Assembly (NCBI GenBank): GCA_017549185.1
Contig: JAFYVJ010000021.1
Span: 62,001 to 126,000 of the forward strand
Length of the DNA stretch: 64,000 nucleotides
Direction of reading: 5' to 3'
DNA from: Roseburia sp.
Lineage (GTDB): Bacteria > Bacillota > Clostridia > Lachnospirales > Lachnospiraceae
The translations under genes were made by a program, and so were the position numbers. Of the stretch, positions 36,139 to 44,812 are shown in pieces. Below the pieces are notes generated by a model. The model ran no database searches and was not told the DNA's origin. It saw nothing but the letters and a program-made list of their open reading frames with translations. The stretch's first letter is position 1; each line of letters begins with the position of its first letter.

Positions 36139-37228
36139 ATGGATAAAGCCTCTGCGATTTTTAATTGCATTGTGCTTGGTTAATATGTGTTTATCTTTTT
36201 TGTTGGAGCCGGCAAAAGGTTCTAGTGATACGATGTGGACAGAGTTTTATCAGGAAGAAGAAATAGATTTTGCATTTGTTGGTTCTTCTTTTTGTTCGAC
36301 GGCGTTTGTGCCATATGTAGTAGATGAGATAATGGGGGTTAATTCCTTTAATATGGGAACTCCTTTGCAGGCGATAGGTCAGACGGTGAGTGCAGTAGAG
36401 ACATTATTGGAAGAACACAAGGTGGATACTATTGTGTTGGGAACGGGTTTTTTTGTACTACAGTATGAGACATTAGATGAGGCGGAGCTGACTTTTGAGA
36501 AGGCGAGAGCACGAAAAAAATCCGGTTGGGATGCAATGGAAGATACATTATCATATATCTTTGATGAGAATGTAAGAGATACAGAAAAGTCGATTAATTA
36601 TTTTTTCCCGTGGACATACAATCGGCAAAAAATTACAAAAGATTATATTAGAAATAATGTTGTTGATAAAATTGCAAATATGAAAGCAAAGTTGTCGGGG
36701 GCAGGTGATAGCCAATCGAAGCCGGAGAGTGCAAAAGGACTTCGGCCGGGGGCAGGCGTTGTAGATTATGGTACTGCATGGGAGATTAATTCTTATTGGT
36801 ATTATGATCAGTTTTTTTTAGAAGATAAAGTGGAAGAGTTTGAGGAAATCTTACAACTGTGCAACGAGAAAGGTGTAGATATCGTAGTTATAAATACCCC
36901 ACATCCGGCGTTTGATGTAGTGTCATGTTATCAGACATATGAGACATCGGAAAATGAAATGAGAGCAATATGTGAAAAATATGATGTGGATTATTATAAT
37001 TTTTCGTTGGCCAGACCAGAATTATTTGATTCCATCCCGGAATATTATTCGGATTTTGAACATCTGAATTTGGAAGGTGCAGAAGTATTTAGTGAGTCTC
37101 TTTGTAAGTTGTTAAAAGCTAGAGCCGCAGGTGAGGATGTGATGACATATTTTTATTCTGTGGATGAGTATTATGAACAGCATTCTGATTTATTAGAAGA
37201 ATGGAAAGCTGTGCAGACACCGAAGTAG
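36125..37228 (+). CDS. SGNH/DltD-like extracytoplasmic acyl-transfer partner, copy 2
   Basis: A 367-aa protein with an N-terminal anchor helix (about 9-25), FAFVGSSFCSTAFVPYV with the block I serine near residue 52, and YSDFEHLNLEGAEVF near residue 310 with the DxxH Asp/His pair. It is colinear with but diverged from the 7190 gene. It should transfer the acyl group supplied by the 34600 MBOAT protein to the polymer. ATG 36125 with GGAGG seven bases upstream is chosen; a GTG at 36110 is less likely. Confidence 0.72.
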   Translation: MRIFKWIKPLRFLIALCLVNMCLSFLLEPAKGSSDTMWTEFYQEEEIDFAFVGSSFCSTAFVPYVVDEIMGVNSFNMGTPLQAIGQTVSAVETLLEEHKVDTIVLGTGFFVLQYETLDEAELTFEKARARKKSGWDAMEDTLSYIFDENVRDTEKSINYFFPWTYNRQKITKDYIRNNVVDKIANMKAKLSGAGDSQSKPESAKGLRPGAGVVDYGTAWEINSYWYYDQFFLEDKVEEFEEILQLCNEKGVDIVVINTPHPAFDVVSCYQTYETSENEMRAICEKYDVDYYNFSLARPELFDSIPEYYSDFEHLNLEGAEVFSESLCKLLKARAAGEDVMTYFYSVDEYYEQHSDLLEEWKAVQTPK

Positions 37229-37288
37229 TGAATCTTTAAGGTGTCAAGGCGTGTTCGGATGAGAACTCTATGACTAGGAGATGTAATT

Positions 37289-37648
37289 GTGAAAAAGTTT
37301 TTTGAAAAAGCAATCTGGTTTGTTTTATTGCATTGTTTATTATTGGTATATGCTTGTAGCGATATTGCATCAAAATTAGCAGCAGAGCAAGAGTTTTTAT
37401 CATTAAAATTTATTTTGCTGTATGGAACTGTAATTGTACTTTTGGGATTATACGCGATTTTTTGGCAACAGATCTTAAAAAAGATTCCATTGATTACAGC
37501 ATACGCCAATAAATCTGTAACAATTATTTGGGGAATGATTTTTGGTGCACTGATATTTAAGGAGCAGCTCAGTTGGAATCAGATTCTTGGAGCGGCTATC
37601 ATTATTATCGGTGTATATTTTGTGGTGTTGGAGGATGCAAAAGAATGA
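37289..37648 (+). CDS. SMR/EamA-like small transporter, subunit 1 of a second pair (GTG start)
   Basis: A 119-aa, four-helix protein that begins at GTG 37289, seven bases after TAGGAG; no ATG fits. FVLLHCLLLVYACSDIASKLAA, YANKSVTIIWGMIFGALIF and IIIIGVYFVVLEDAKE match the SMR-fold half seen at 24252. It overlaps the next gene by four bases (ATGA). With the GtrB-like gene at 39108 it should flip another polyprenyl-phosphate sugar. Confidence 0.7.
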   Translation: MKKFFEKAIWFVLLHCLLLVYACSDIASKLAAEQEFLSLKFILLYGTVIVLLGLYAIFWQQILKKIPLITAYANKSVTIIWGMIFGALIFKEQLSWNQILGAAIIIIGVYFVVLEDAKE

Positions 37649-37977
37649 AATATATTATTTTATTTTTGTCAGCAGTATTTATATCCTCGGTTTCTCAGAT
37701 TATGTTGAAAAAAAGTGCGAATAAAACCTATGAGAGCAAATTAAAAGAATATATGAATCCATGGGTTATTATCGCATATGGTTTGTTTTTTGGAGCAACC
37801 CTAGTTACAGTGATTGCATATAAATATATTCCATTGTCGTTAGGACCGATTTTAGAGTCCGCAGGATATTTTTTTGTAACGATTTTAGGGATGATTTTTT
37901 TGAAAGAAAAAGTTGGGAAGAAGAAGGCATTAGGATTGTTTATTATATTGGCAGGAATTATTGTTTTTAACTTGTAA
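37645..37977 (+). CDS. SMR/EamA-like small transporter, subunit 2 of a second pair
   Basis: A 110-aa, four-helix protein: KYIILFLSAVFISSVSQIMLKKSANK opens with the conserved Ser-Gln helix found also in 24622, and it ends AGIIVFNL like that protein's IIIFNLG. The start at ATG 37645 overlaps the preceding stop and has GGAGG 14 bases upstream. Its resemblance to 24622, and of 37289 to 24252, shows that the two pairs are paralogous heterodimers. Confidence 0.7.
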   Translation: MKYIILFLSAVFISSVSQIMLKKSANKTYESKLKEYMNPWVIIAYGLFFGATLVTVIAYKYIPLSLGPILESAGYFFVTILGMIFLKEKVGKKKALGLFIILAGIIVFNL

Positions 37978-38023
37978 CTATTCAGAGATAGGGCAATTTG
38001 CGAATGGTGCACGGAATAGTTAC
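37974..38023. repeat. Intergenic palindromic repeat, copy 3
   Basis: GTAACTATTCAGAG (37974-37987) and CGGAATAGTTAC (38012-38023) are inverted arms (ten perfect pairs GTAACTATTC/GAATAGTTAC) around a core with GGGCAATTTGCGAATGGT, which is shared with copy 1 (TTTTGCGAATGGT). It overlaps the stop codon of the SMR gene by a few bases. Confidence 0.7.
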
Positions 38024-38045
38024 TTCAACTTATAAGAGAATGATT

Positions 38046-39092
38046 ATGAAAAAAGATATATTGAGTATAAAAAAACACCATATAGTAGTCAGTCGAGCTG
38101 CGACAGGAATCTATCTGATTTTAAAAAGCTTAGGAATAGAAGGAAAAAAGGTTCTTTTTCCGGCGAATATATGTTATGCAGCGATTTATCCGGCGGTATA
38201 TGCAGGGAATGAGCCGGTATTTTGCGATGTTGATGCAGGGAGCGGTAATTTGACATTGTCTTTGATTGAGGGAATGGTAAATACAACTCCTGAGATTGTG
38301 GTACTTGTACTTCCTCATATGTATGGAAATCCGGTCGAGGAAATAAAAGAAATTAAGGATTTTTGTATACGGCATGGTATACTGTTAATTGAAGATTGTG
38401 CATCTGCAATGGGAGCTTCTATCGAAGGTGAAAATGTTGGTAGATTCGGAGACTATGTAATTTATAGTACCGGATATGCAAAGACGGTTGATGTAGGATT
38501 TGGTGGTATTATAGCATCTGATCATGAACTGGATGAAATGCAGAAAATGTATAAACAATTACCGATGCAGTCTAAGCAGAGTGAAAGGAATCAGGAGTTT
38601 TTCTCAAAATTATATCGACTTATTCGAAATGAGAAAAAACAGACACTGGCACCATTTTTATACAACGGCCTTTATGAAAACGTAAAGGATATGTATGTTT
38701 ATCAGATAGAACCAGCGAAAGAAAAAGCGATAAGAGATGCTCTTTTTCGGTTAGAGGATGAAATTGTAATTCGCAGAGAAAATTACGAGTTGTATAACCG
38801 GTTGATTAAGGAGAACGATTGCATTAAGAAATATGCGTTTACAGAAGGTGCAGTTCCGTGGCGCTATAATCTTTTGGTTTTAGCAAATAGAAAAGAATTG
38901 ATAGCTTATAGTTTAGAGAAGGGATTGCCAATTAGTGATTGGTATCCGGATGTGACGGAAATATTTGGAGTGACAGAGATATTTCCAAATACAAAAAGTA
39001 TGGAAGAAAAAATTATTAATTTTCCATTGAACATTGATAGAGAGAAAATTCAAATGATATGCAGTACAGTGAATGCATTTTTTGAAAGATAG
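38046..39092 (+). CDS. DegT/DnrJ/EryC1-family PLP aminotransferase (divergent)
   Basis: A 348-aa PLP protein: HHIVVSRAATGIYLIL at the N-terminus, VLFPANICYAAIYPAV, LIEDCASAMGASI with the PLP-ring Asp, and VIYSTGYAKTVDVGFGG with the presumed Schiff-base lysine in YAKT. It lacks the canonical SFHxxK segment, so it is a distant branch, and may act on another 4-keto sugar nucleotide or as a sugar dehydratase-like relative. Its neighbours (SMR pair before, GtrB-like after) suggest it makes the amino sugar of this block. ATG 38046 is preferred over upstream ATGs, which lie in the repeat. Confidence 0.7.
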   Translation: MKKDILSIKKHHIVVSRAATGIYLILKSLGIEGKKVLFPANICYAAIYPAVYAGNEPVFCDVDAGSGNLTLSLIEGMVNTTPEIVVLVLPHMYGNPVEEIKEIKDFCIRHGILLIEDCASAMGASIEGENVGRFGDYVIYSTGYAKTVDVGFGGIIASDHELDEMQKMYKQLPMQSKQSERNQEFFSKLYRLIRNEKKQTLAPFLYNGLYENVKDMYVYQIEPAKEKAIRDALFRLEDEIVIRRENYELYNRLIKENDCIKKYAFTEGAVPWRYNLLVLANRKELIAYSLEKGLPISDWYPDVTEIFGVTEIFPNTKSMEEKIINFPLNIDREKIQMICSTVNAFFER

Positions 39093-39107
39093 AGGAAAGT
39101 TAGCAAA

Positions 39108-40064
39108 ATGAAAATGTCAGTTGTAGTACCTGTATATGGATGTCCGGAGGCATTGCAGCCATTGCATGAACGTCTCACAGATGTTTTGAACAGGATAACA
39201 AAGGATTATGAAATTATTTTAGTAAATGATGGTTGCCCGAAAGGATCTTGGAGTGGAATAACACATATTTGTAAACAGGATAAGCACGTAATTGGTATTA
39301 ATTTATCTAGAAATTTCGGACAGGTAAATGCTACAAATGCGGGACTTGAATATGCATCCGGAGAGTATGTGGTTTTAATGGATTGTGATTTGCAGGACAG
39401 ACCGGAAGCTATTTTAGATTTATATGAAGAGATAGAAAAAGGATATGACATTGTTTTTGGTGCAAGGAAAGAACGAAAAGATAATTGGTTTGTAAGATTT
39501 TGTTCGAAGTCATTTTATTATATATATAACCGTATGGTGGAAGGGGATTTTAACCCGGATATTGCGAATCTTTGTATGGTAAGAAAAAAAGTATTAGATG
39601 AGTATAATGATTTGCCAGAACATAATAAATCATATACAACGATTTTATCATGGATGGGATATCGGACTTCTGTGTTGGAAATTGAAGCAGAGGAGCGATT
39701 AGAAGGAAAGTCTTCCTACAATTTTAGTAAGAGATTAGCATTGGCAATTGATATGCTTACTTTCCAATCTAATAAGCCGTTGTATTTTTTTATTAAACTA
39801 GGTGTGTCAATAGGGGTATTAGCTGTTATTTATATTTGTTATCAATTAGGAATTTACTTTATTGTAGGTGGGGCACCAAGCGGTTGGATGAGCCTTATTG
39901 CAGTAGTGAGTTTGCTAGGAGGTATTCAGTTAGTATCTATTGGAGTGATAGGTATTTATATCGGTAACATATTTAACGAAACAAAAAACAGGAAATCATA
40001 TTTTATACAGGAAATTTTAAATGAACGAGAAGATAAAGAAACTGGTAGTGATTGGTGCGAATGA
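39108..40064 (+). CDS. GtrB/ArnC-like GT2, polyprenyl-phosphate sugar synthase
   Basis: A 318-aa GT2 enzyme: MSVVVPVYGCPEALQPLHER, VNDGCPKGSW, LSRNFGQVNATNAGL and LMDCDLQDRPE (metal site near residue 93) with two C-terminal helices (about 228-250, 262-290). It matches GtrB/DPM1-type enzymes that charge undecaprenyl phosphate. A GtrA-family gene lies two genes later (41170), as in Gtr systems where GtrA flips the GtrB product. It overlaps the ATP-grasp gene by 44 nt. Confidence 0.85.
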   Translation: MKMSVVVPVYGCPEALQPLHERLTDVLNRITKDYEIILVNDGCPKGSWSGITHICKQDKHVIGINLSRNFGQVNATNAGLEYASGEYVVLMDCDLQDRPEAILDLYEEIEKGYDIVFGARKERKDNWFVRFCSKSFYYIYNRMVEGDFNPDIANLCMVRKKVLDEYNDLPEHNKSYTTILSWMGYRTSVLEIEAEERLEGKSSYNFSKRLALAIDMLTFQSNKPLYFFIKLGVSIGVLAVIYICYQLGIYFIVGGAPSGWMSLIAVVSLLGGIQLVSIGVIGIYIGNIFNETKNRKSYFIQEILNEREDKETGSDWCE

Positions 40065-41136
40065 TTTTCAAAATCAGCTGATTTTAAAAGCAAAAGAGCG
40101 TGGATTTGAAACACATGTTTTTGCGTGGCGAGAAGGGGCAATTGGTGAAAGGACAGCAGATTATTTCTATCCAATTAGTATTATCGAAAAAGAGAACATT
40201 TTAGAAGAATGTAGAAAAATACAACCGGATGGTGTTATATCTATTGCTTCAGATTTGGCAGCAATTACAGTAAACTATGTTGCAGAACATTTGGGGTTAA
40301 CTGGAAATGGAATAGAAAGTTCCCTGTTAGCAACAAATAAGTGTCTGATGAGAAAGGCATTTGAAGAAAATGGAGATCCTTCACCTAAGAATTATTGCTC
40401 AGATGAGATAACAGAAGAAATTGTTGATAAATTACAATTTCCGTTAATTGTAAAGCCTGTTGATAGATCTGGCAGTAGGGGAATTACGAAAGTCTTGAAT
40501 AAAAAAGAATTAAAAGAAGCAATAAGCATCGCAGAACAGTATTCGTTTGATAAAAAAGCGATTGTGGAAGAATTTATAGAAGGACAAGAATACAGCGTAG
40601 AGTACATATCGTATCGAGGAAAACATATTTTTTTAGCACTTACACAAAAATTTACAACAGGAGAACCTCATTTTATAGAGACAGGACATTTACAGCCGGT
40701 TGAACTGGAAGAAGAAGTATTAAATAGGGTTAAATGGATAGTTGAGCATGCATTAGATACTTTAAAAATTCAAAATGGGGCTTCTCATTCGGAAATTAAA
40801 ATAAATCAAAAAGGTGAAATTAAGATTATTGAAATTGGAGGTCGAATGGGTGGAGATTGCATCGGTTCAGATCTGGTTCAGTTGTCTACTGGCTATGACT
40901 ATGTAAATATGGTTATTGATGTGGCTTGTGGATTAAAACCATCGTTTGATAAAGTATGTGAGCCTTCTACTGCTCGCATAGAATTTATTTTTGGTCCTGA
41001 CGATATGAAAAAAATTCAAAAAATGAAAAGAGAGACACCTGCGAGAATACATAGAATAAGTGAGATAGAGCCTTTTGATGGACGAAAAGTAATTGATAGT
41101 GCTTCTCGATATGGATATATTATTACAAAAGAGTGA
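40021..41136 (+). CDS. ATP-grasp ligase, possible aminoacyl-sugar ligase
   Basis: A 371-aa ATP-grasp protein: an N-terminal pre-ATP-grasp domain (KLVVIGANDFQNQLILKAKE, about 1-95), LIVKPVDRSGSRGITKV (ATP-binding, about 142-158), AIVEEFIEGQEYSVEYIS and IEIGGRMGGDCIGSDL (Mg-binding and catalytic segment, about 280-295). This class joins a carboxyl group to an amine. Its place between a polyprenyl-phosphate sugar synthase and GtrA suggests it links an amino acid or other acid to the amino sugar. It starts 44 nt inside the previous gene in another frame, unusual but both frames are well supported. Confidence 0.75.
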   Translation: MNEKIKKLVVIGANDFQNQLILKAKERGFETHVFAWREGAIGERTADYFYPISIIEKENILEECRKIQPDGVISIASDLAAITVNYVAEHLGLTGNGIESSLLATNKCLMRKAFEENGDPSPKNYCSDEITEEIVDKLQFPLIVKPVDRSGSRGITKVLNKKELKEAISIAEQYSFDKKAIVEEFIEGQEYSVEYISYRGKHIFLALTQKFTTGEPHFIETGHLQPVELEEEVLNRVKWIVEHALDTLKIQNGASHSEIKINQKGEIKIIEIGGRMGGDCIGSDLVQLSTGYDYVNMVIDVACGLKPSFDKVCEPSTARIEFIFGPDDMKKIQKMKRETPARIHRISEIEPFDGRKVIDSASRYGYIITKE

Positions 41137-41169
41137 TTAGTTTTGGAAAAAAATAGGAATGATAAGAAG

Positions 41170-41601
41170 ATGAAGAAATTATTTGAAAAAGTAATAGATT
41201 TAATTGTATGGTGCTGGAATAATCCGGTAATGAAGTACATTTTTTTTGGTGGTTGTGCTACGTTGGTGAATTTAGGGTCATATTATGTGATTCGTCTGGT
41301 GACGGATATTGACATTAATGTGGCGAATACCATATCAGTTTGTATCGCGATTTTGTTTGCGTACTTCACCAATTCTAGATTTGTATTTGAGTCAAAGGCA
41401 GAAACTTTTAAAGAGAAGTTTTCTGAATTTGTAAAGTTTATTAGTGCCAGACTGCTTACCATGGTAGTAGAAGTAGGCGGTGTGTGGCTGATGGTAGATT
41501 TTTTACATATGAATGATTATTTGTGTAAGTTTTTGATTCAGTTTATTGTACTAGCATTGAATTATGTATTTAGTAAATTTTTGATTTTTACAAAGAAGTA
41601 A
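41170..41601 (+). CDS. GtrA-family membrane protein
   Basis: A 143-aa protein with four helices: MKYIFFGGCATLVNLGSYYV, ISVCIAILFAYFTNSRFVF, ISARLLTMVVEVGGVWLMV and FIVLALNYVFSKFLIF, all GtrA-family marks. GtrA proteins are thought to flip undecaprenyl-phosphate monosaccharides. Here one stands with an SMR pair in the same block, so there are two candidate flippases. ATG 41170 is taken; TTG 41143 is an alternative that adds nine residues. Confidence 0.85.
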   Translation: MKKLFEKVIDLIVWCWNNPVMKYIFFGGCATLVNLGSYYVIRLVTDIDINVANTISVCIAILFAYFTNSRFVFESKAETFKEKFSEFVKFISARLLTMVVEVGGVWLMVDFLHMNDYLCKFLIQFIVLALNYVFSKFLIFTKK

Positions 41602-41701
41602 GGTGCCTATTTGGGTATACCTCAAAACGCTTGCTGTTATGAGGATAAGAATATGATATGCAGAAATTCTATTACGAAGCAATTCAGAATGAGAGGGAAA
41701 G

Positions 41702-43129
41702 ATGATAAAGAATAAAGAAAAAATGTATGTGCTGGGGTTGTTATTGGGACTAGCAGTTCTTGTTGCACCATATATCTATACAATCTTATATGCAGTGCCG
41801 TCTTCGGATGACTTTGTAATGGCAATTGGCGTAGATAAAACCAATCTTTTTGGCGAGGCGATTCGTGTAGCAAATGAATATTATTTTAAATGGGCAGGTG
41901 ATTGGATTTCTATTTTCCTGCAGATTCTATTTAATCCACTTTTACTATTTGGAGCAACCAGTAGTCTGTACGGCGTAGAGATGGTGATTCATTTTTGCTT
42001 GTATGCAGTCGTAATAGGATGGATGATTCGTAATATTTTTTATTATGTAGTGCAGATAAAAGATATGAAAATGATTCTTGGGGTGTATTTGATTGTACTC
42101 ATGAGCATTTTAAATATGGATGTGTGGACAGAAATATTCTATTGGTTTGTAGGTGCTACATATTTGCATGGAATGTTATTTGGTATGAGTTCAATAGCAT
42201 TGTTGGTAAAATATCGTGCAAAGGGTGGTATTTTTACCGGGTTCTTGTTGTCTGTCATAGGTTTTTTTGGATGCTCCTACTTTATGCTGGCGGTATTGCC
42301 GGCAACGGTATATCTGATATATCTTGTAGTAGATTTGATAAAGGATAGAAAGATTTACTGGAAAAAAGATATTCCATTTTTCTTTTATTGTGCCGGATTT
42401 TTATCCGCGTTGGTGGCACCGGGTAATTTTTCGCGTCTTGGAAGTGAGACAGGGGAGACAGGATTACATCTTTTTAGGACAGCATTAGACACATTGGTTC
42501 TTTGGTTAGATACAACCTTTGATTTAATAAAAAATCCATTAGTGTTAATTGCAATGTTAGTATTGGTGTTGATTGGTGCAGTGATTTTTAAGGAGATGAA
42601 ATTTAAGTTTCAGTATCCGTTGCTTCCATTTGTACTTACCATACTTTGTTTATATATTACCTATTTCCCAATGGCGTTAGGTTATGGCGGTACAAGTTAT
42701 TTGCCAAATAGAGTTCGTTTTATTTTCTGTACCTATGCAGTATTGATGTATGCAGCAAGCTTTTTGTATCTGGGAGGCTTTGTTTATCGCAAAAAAGGTG
42801 AGTTTATTACGAAAAAGAATCTGATTACAGCAGTGGCAGCACTCGCAGTATTTGGATATGTCTGCATTATGCCGACGAAATACTATGAGGAATTACCATA
42901 TGCAAAGACGGTATCTCAGATTAGGAATGTTAAGATTGTCCATTCAGAGTGGATGTATTTGCTTCGTTATATTGAAGATACAGAGGAAAAAGAACTATAT
43001 CTTAGTCGAAGCAAAATCAATACAACGATTATCAAGGCACCGGGCCTGACCGCGGATGAGAACTATGTAGTAAATCAGAAAATTGCAGAGTATTTTGGTA
43101 AAGATTACATAAAATTAGAACAGTGGTAA
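41702..43129 (+). CDS. Multi-pass membrane protein, DUF6056-like, candidate glycosyltransferase
   Basis: A 475-aa protein with a first helix (about 9-28) followed by a loop with PSSDDFVMAIG and FKWAGDWISIF, about ten helices and a short soluble tail. The SSDDF loop after helix 1 is typical of the DUF6056 family (recalled, not searched), which resembles GT-C transferases with the Asp pair as candidate catalytic residues. It is the last gene of the glycan locus, before a strong terminator. AGAGGGAAAG precedes ATG 41702. Confidence 0.55.
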   Translation: MIKNKEKMYVLGLLLGLAVLVAPYIYTILYAVPSSDDFVMAIGVDKTNLFGEAIRVANEYYFKWAGDWISIFLQILFNPLLLFGATSSLYGVEMVIHFCLYAVVIGWMIRNIFYYVVQIKDMKMILGVYLIVLMSILNMDVWTEIFYWFVGATYLHGMLFGMSSIALLVKYRAKGGIFTGFLLSVIGFFGCSYFMLAVLPATVYLIYLVVDLIKDRKIYWKKDIPFFFYCAGFLSALVAPGNFSRLGSETGETGLHLFRTALDTLVLWLDTTFDLIKNPLVLIAMLVLVLIGAVIFKEMKFKFQYPLLPFVLTILCLYITYFPMALGYGGTSYLPNRVRFIFCTYAVLMYAASFLYLGGFVYRKKGEFITKKNLITAVAALAVFGYVCIMPTKYYEELPYAKTVSQIRNVKIVHSEWMYLLRYIEDTEEKELYLSRSKINTTIIKAPGLTADENYVVNQKIAEYFGKDYIKLEQW

Positions 43130-43134
43130 AAAGA

Positions 43135-43170
43135 GAAGGTTGAAAAATTTATTTTTCAACCTTCCTTTTC
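43135..43170. terminator. Bidirectional intrinsic terminator closing the glycan locus
   Basis: GAAGGTTGAAAAA (43135-43147), loop TTTA, TTTTTCAACCTTC (43152-43164) is a perfect 13-bp stem followed by CTTTTC on the plus strand and, read the other way, by CTCTTTTTACC. It serves the plus-strand locus and the converging CYTH gene, whose last codons lie in the right arm. Confidence 0.9.
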
Positions 43171-43614
43171 TTTTAAAGTGCTTAGGACGCTATTGTGAAA
43201 TTTTGGAGAATGGGTCACATCTTCTCCAAACCATGTTGGTGGAATAAATGTATTTGCTTCATCTATGCTGGAAAATTCCACCTCTGCCAAAACAAGTGGT
43301 GCTAACTTGCCATGGAATATATCAAGCTCAATAGTTAGTTTGTCATTGTATGGAATTAGATATCTGGTTTTTTCAATAAAAATACCATCTGTCTTGGGTT
43401 TTAAATGTTCAAAAGATTCTTTTGTTAATGGTAGCTCAAATTCTTCACGAACCATCATACCTTGGCCTTTGCAGGTCAGAATGTAGGTATCATCAGAACG
43501 ACGAATGCGAACGACGGGATTTCTGCTAATGTATCCTTGTTCGATTTCTCTGTGTGGATATGAATCTATATTTTCAGGTAAAGAATGAATTAAAAATTTG
43601 CGTTCGATTTCCAT
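43156..43614 (-). CDS. CYTH-domain protein, probable triphosphate-processing enzyme
   Basis: A 152-aa single-domain CYTH protein. It starts with the family's EIERKFL motif (ExExK) and continues with EQGYISRNPVVRIRRSDDTYILTCKGQG, EFELPL and LTIELDIF, giving the charged residues that line the tunnel and bind metal and triphosphate. Stand-alone bacterial members are often inorganic or thiamine triphosphatases. It is transcribed toward the glycan locus and divergently from the DJ-1 gene. AAGGAGGT lies 16 bases upstream of the ATG with AGTAGG closer. Confidence 0.88.
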   Translation of the reverse strand: MEIERKFLIHSLPENIDSYPHREIEQGYISRNPVVRIRRSDDTYILTCKGQGMMVREEFELPLTKESFEHLKPKTDGIFIEKTRYLIPYNDKLTIELDIFHGKLAPLVLAEVEFSSIDEANTFIPPTWFGEDVTHSPKFHNSVLSTLKEKEG

Positions 43615-43664
43615 AAAACCTACTGGTTAACCTCCTTGTTTTTCGATAATTATAGTATGACGGA

Positions 43665-43693
43665 TTGACGAAAAAAATGCAATGAAGTATACT
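43665..43693 (+). promoter_or_regulatory. Sigma-A type promoter for the DJ-1/PfpI gene
   Basis: TTGACG (43665-43670), 17-nt spacer, TATACT (43688-43693). On the opposite strand TATAAT (43649-43654) may serve the divergent CYTH gene, though its -35 is poor. Confidence 0.75.
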
Positions 43694-43727
43694 AAGTTTT
43701 AGGAAATAAATTTGCAGACGAATTGCA

Positions 43728-43752
43728 TTTTCCTTCGGAAAATAGAGGAGGT
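43728..43752 (+). promoter_or_regulatory. TTC-triloop hairpin just before a Shine-Dalgarno site
   Basis: TTTTCC (43728-43733), loop TTC, GGAAAA (43737-43742), then GAGGAGGT (43745-43752) and the ATG at 43757. The same design, a 6-bp stem with TTC loop a few bases before GGAGG, occurs at 7162-7183 and 45200-45222. Confidence 0.55.
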
Positions 43753-43756
43753 CTAA

Positions 43757-44344
43757 ATGAAAAAATTAGGAATTTTTATGGCAGAAGGCTGTGAAATGAT
43801 TGAAGGGTTAGCGGTTGTAGATGTCGTGAGAAGAACCGGTGAAATGGAAATTATTACAATTGCACTGGGAGAAACAAAGGAAGTGACGAGTTCTCATAAT
43901 GTAACCTTTTTGGCAGATGTATTGATTTCAGATGTAAATTTTGAAGAATTAGATGGTATTGTACTTCCAGGTGGTATGCCGGGTACATTGAATCTCGGAG
44001 CAAATGAGACGGTGAATGCTGTGGTTAAAAAATTTGCTGAAGAAGGAAAACTAGTGGCAGCGATTTGTGCTGCACCAAGTGTGTTAGGAGCGGCAGGTAT
44101 TTTAGAAGGTAGACATGCTACCTGCCATCCGGGGTTTGAAGAGAAGTTAATCGGTGCAACTTGCTTAGAAGATGCTGTAGTAATTGATGGACATATTGTT
44201 ACCAGCCGAGGAATGGGTACTGCAGTAGATTTTGGTTTGGCTATCGTATGGTTAATGTTAGATGATGAGGCCGTTGAAAAAGTTAAAAAAAGTATCGTTT
44301 ATGATATCCAGTGGGAAGTGGTATCGGAGAATGAAGAAGTTTAG
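43757..44344 (+). CDS. DJ-1/PfpI superfamily protein (YajL/ThiJ-like)
   Basis: A 195-aa protein: KLGIFMAEGCEMIEGLAVVDV at the N-terminus contains the conserved Glu of the active site, DGIVLPGGMPGTLNL the central loop, and LVAAICAAPSVLGAAGIL the nucleophile elbow with the conserved Cys. DJ-1 family members act as stress-linked glyoxalases, deglycases or chaperones in the cytoplasm. Single-gene unit with its own promoter and terminator. Confidence 0.9.
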   Translation: MKKLGIFMAEGCEMIEGLAVVDVVRRTGEMEIITIALGETKEVTSSHNVTFLADVLISDVNFEELDGIVLPGGMPGTLNLGANETVNAVVKKFAEEGKLVAAICAAPSVLGAAGILEGRHATCHPGFEEKLIGATCLEDAVVIDGHIVTSRGMGTAVDFGLAIVWLMLDDEAVEKVKKSIVYDIQWEVVSENEEV

Positions 44345-44403
44345 AAGGAAGCGTCGGATACTTAATATTGGATAAGAAAAAGATGTGATTTAAAATAAAA
44401 ACA

Positions 44404-44440
44404 CCCCCTGTCTCAGCAAAGTGAGGCAAGGGGGATTTTT
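44404..44440. terminator. Bidirectional intrinsic terminator
   Basis: CCCCCT (44404-44409) and AGGGGG (44429-44434) enclose a further stem GTCTCA/TGAGGC; ATTTTT follows on the plus strand and GTGTTTTTATTTT on the minus strand. It lies between the convergent DJ-1 and spore-protein genes. Confidence 0.85.
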
Positions 44441-44457
44441 GTGTTAAAGGCAAAAGC

Positions 44458-44685
44458 TTAGTTGCTGCCGCCTTTCATCTGTTCTTCCTGCTTCATGATC
44501 ATTTTTTTGACCATTTCACCACCAATGCTTCCAGCCTGTGCAGATGTAAGGTCTCCGTTGTAGCCTTCTTTTAAAGGTACACCGATTTCACTTGCAACTT
44601 CGTGTTTGAAACGATTCATAGCTTCCTTCGCCTGTGGTACAGCCATTCTGTTGGTGTTAGAACCTGAATTATTTGTTCCGCTCAT
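44458..44685 (-). CDS. Alpha/beta-type small acid-soluble spore protein
   Basis: A 75-aa protein with the family marks: NRMAVPQAKEAMNRFKHEVASEIGV and YNGDLTSAQAGSIGGEMVKKMI. These proteins coat and protect DNA in dormant spores and are degraded by the GPR protease on germination (cut region near FKHEVASEIG). It proves the host lineage makes or made spores. GGAGGTG precedes the ATG. Expression would be forespore-specific (sigma-G); I see no convincing sigma-G site. Confidence 0.95.
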   Translation of the reverse strand: MSGTNNSGSNTNRMAVPQAKEAMNRFKHEVASEIGVPLKEGYNGDLTSAQAGSIGGEMVKKMIMKQEEQMKGGSN

Positions 44686-44812
44686 GGTTTCACCTCCGTT
44701 TTTACCATTTGTTTTTGTGTGTTAGACATACAAAAGTGTGTTTTCATATGTCCTAATTCTATTATTGACAGAACATTTGAAAATATTTATGGAAAATTAT
44801 GAGAATAGAGGG

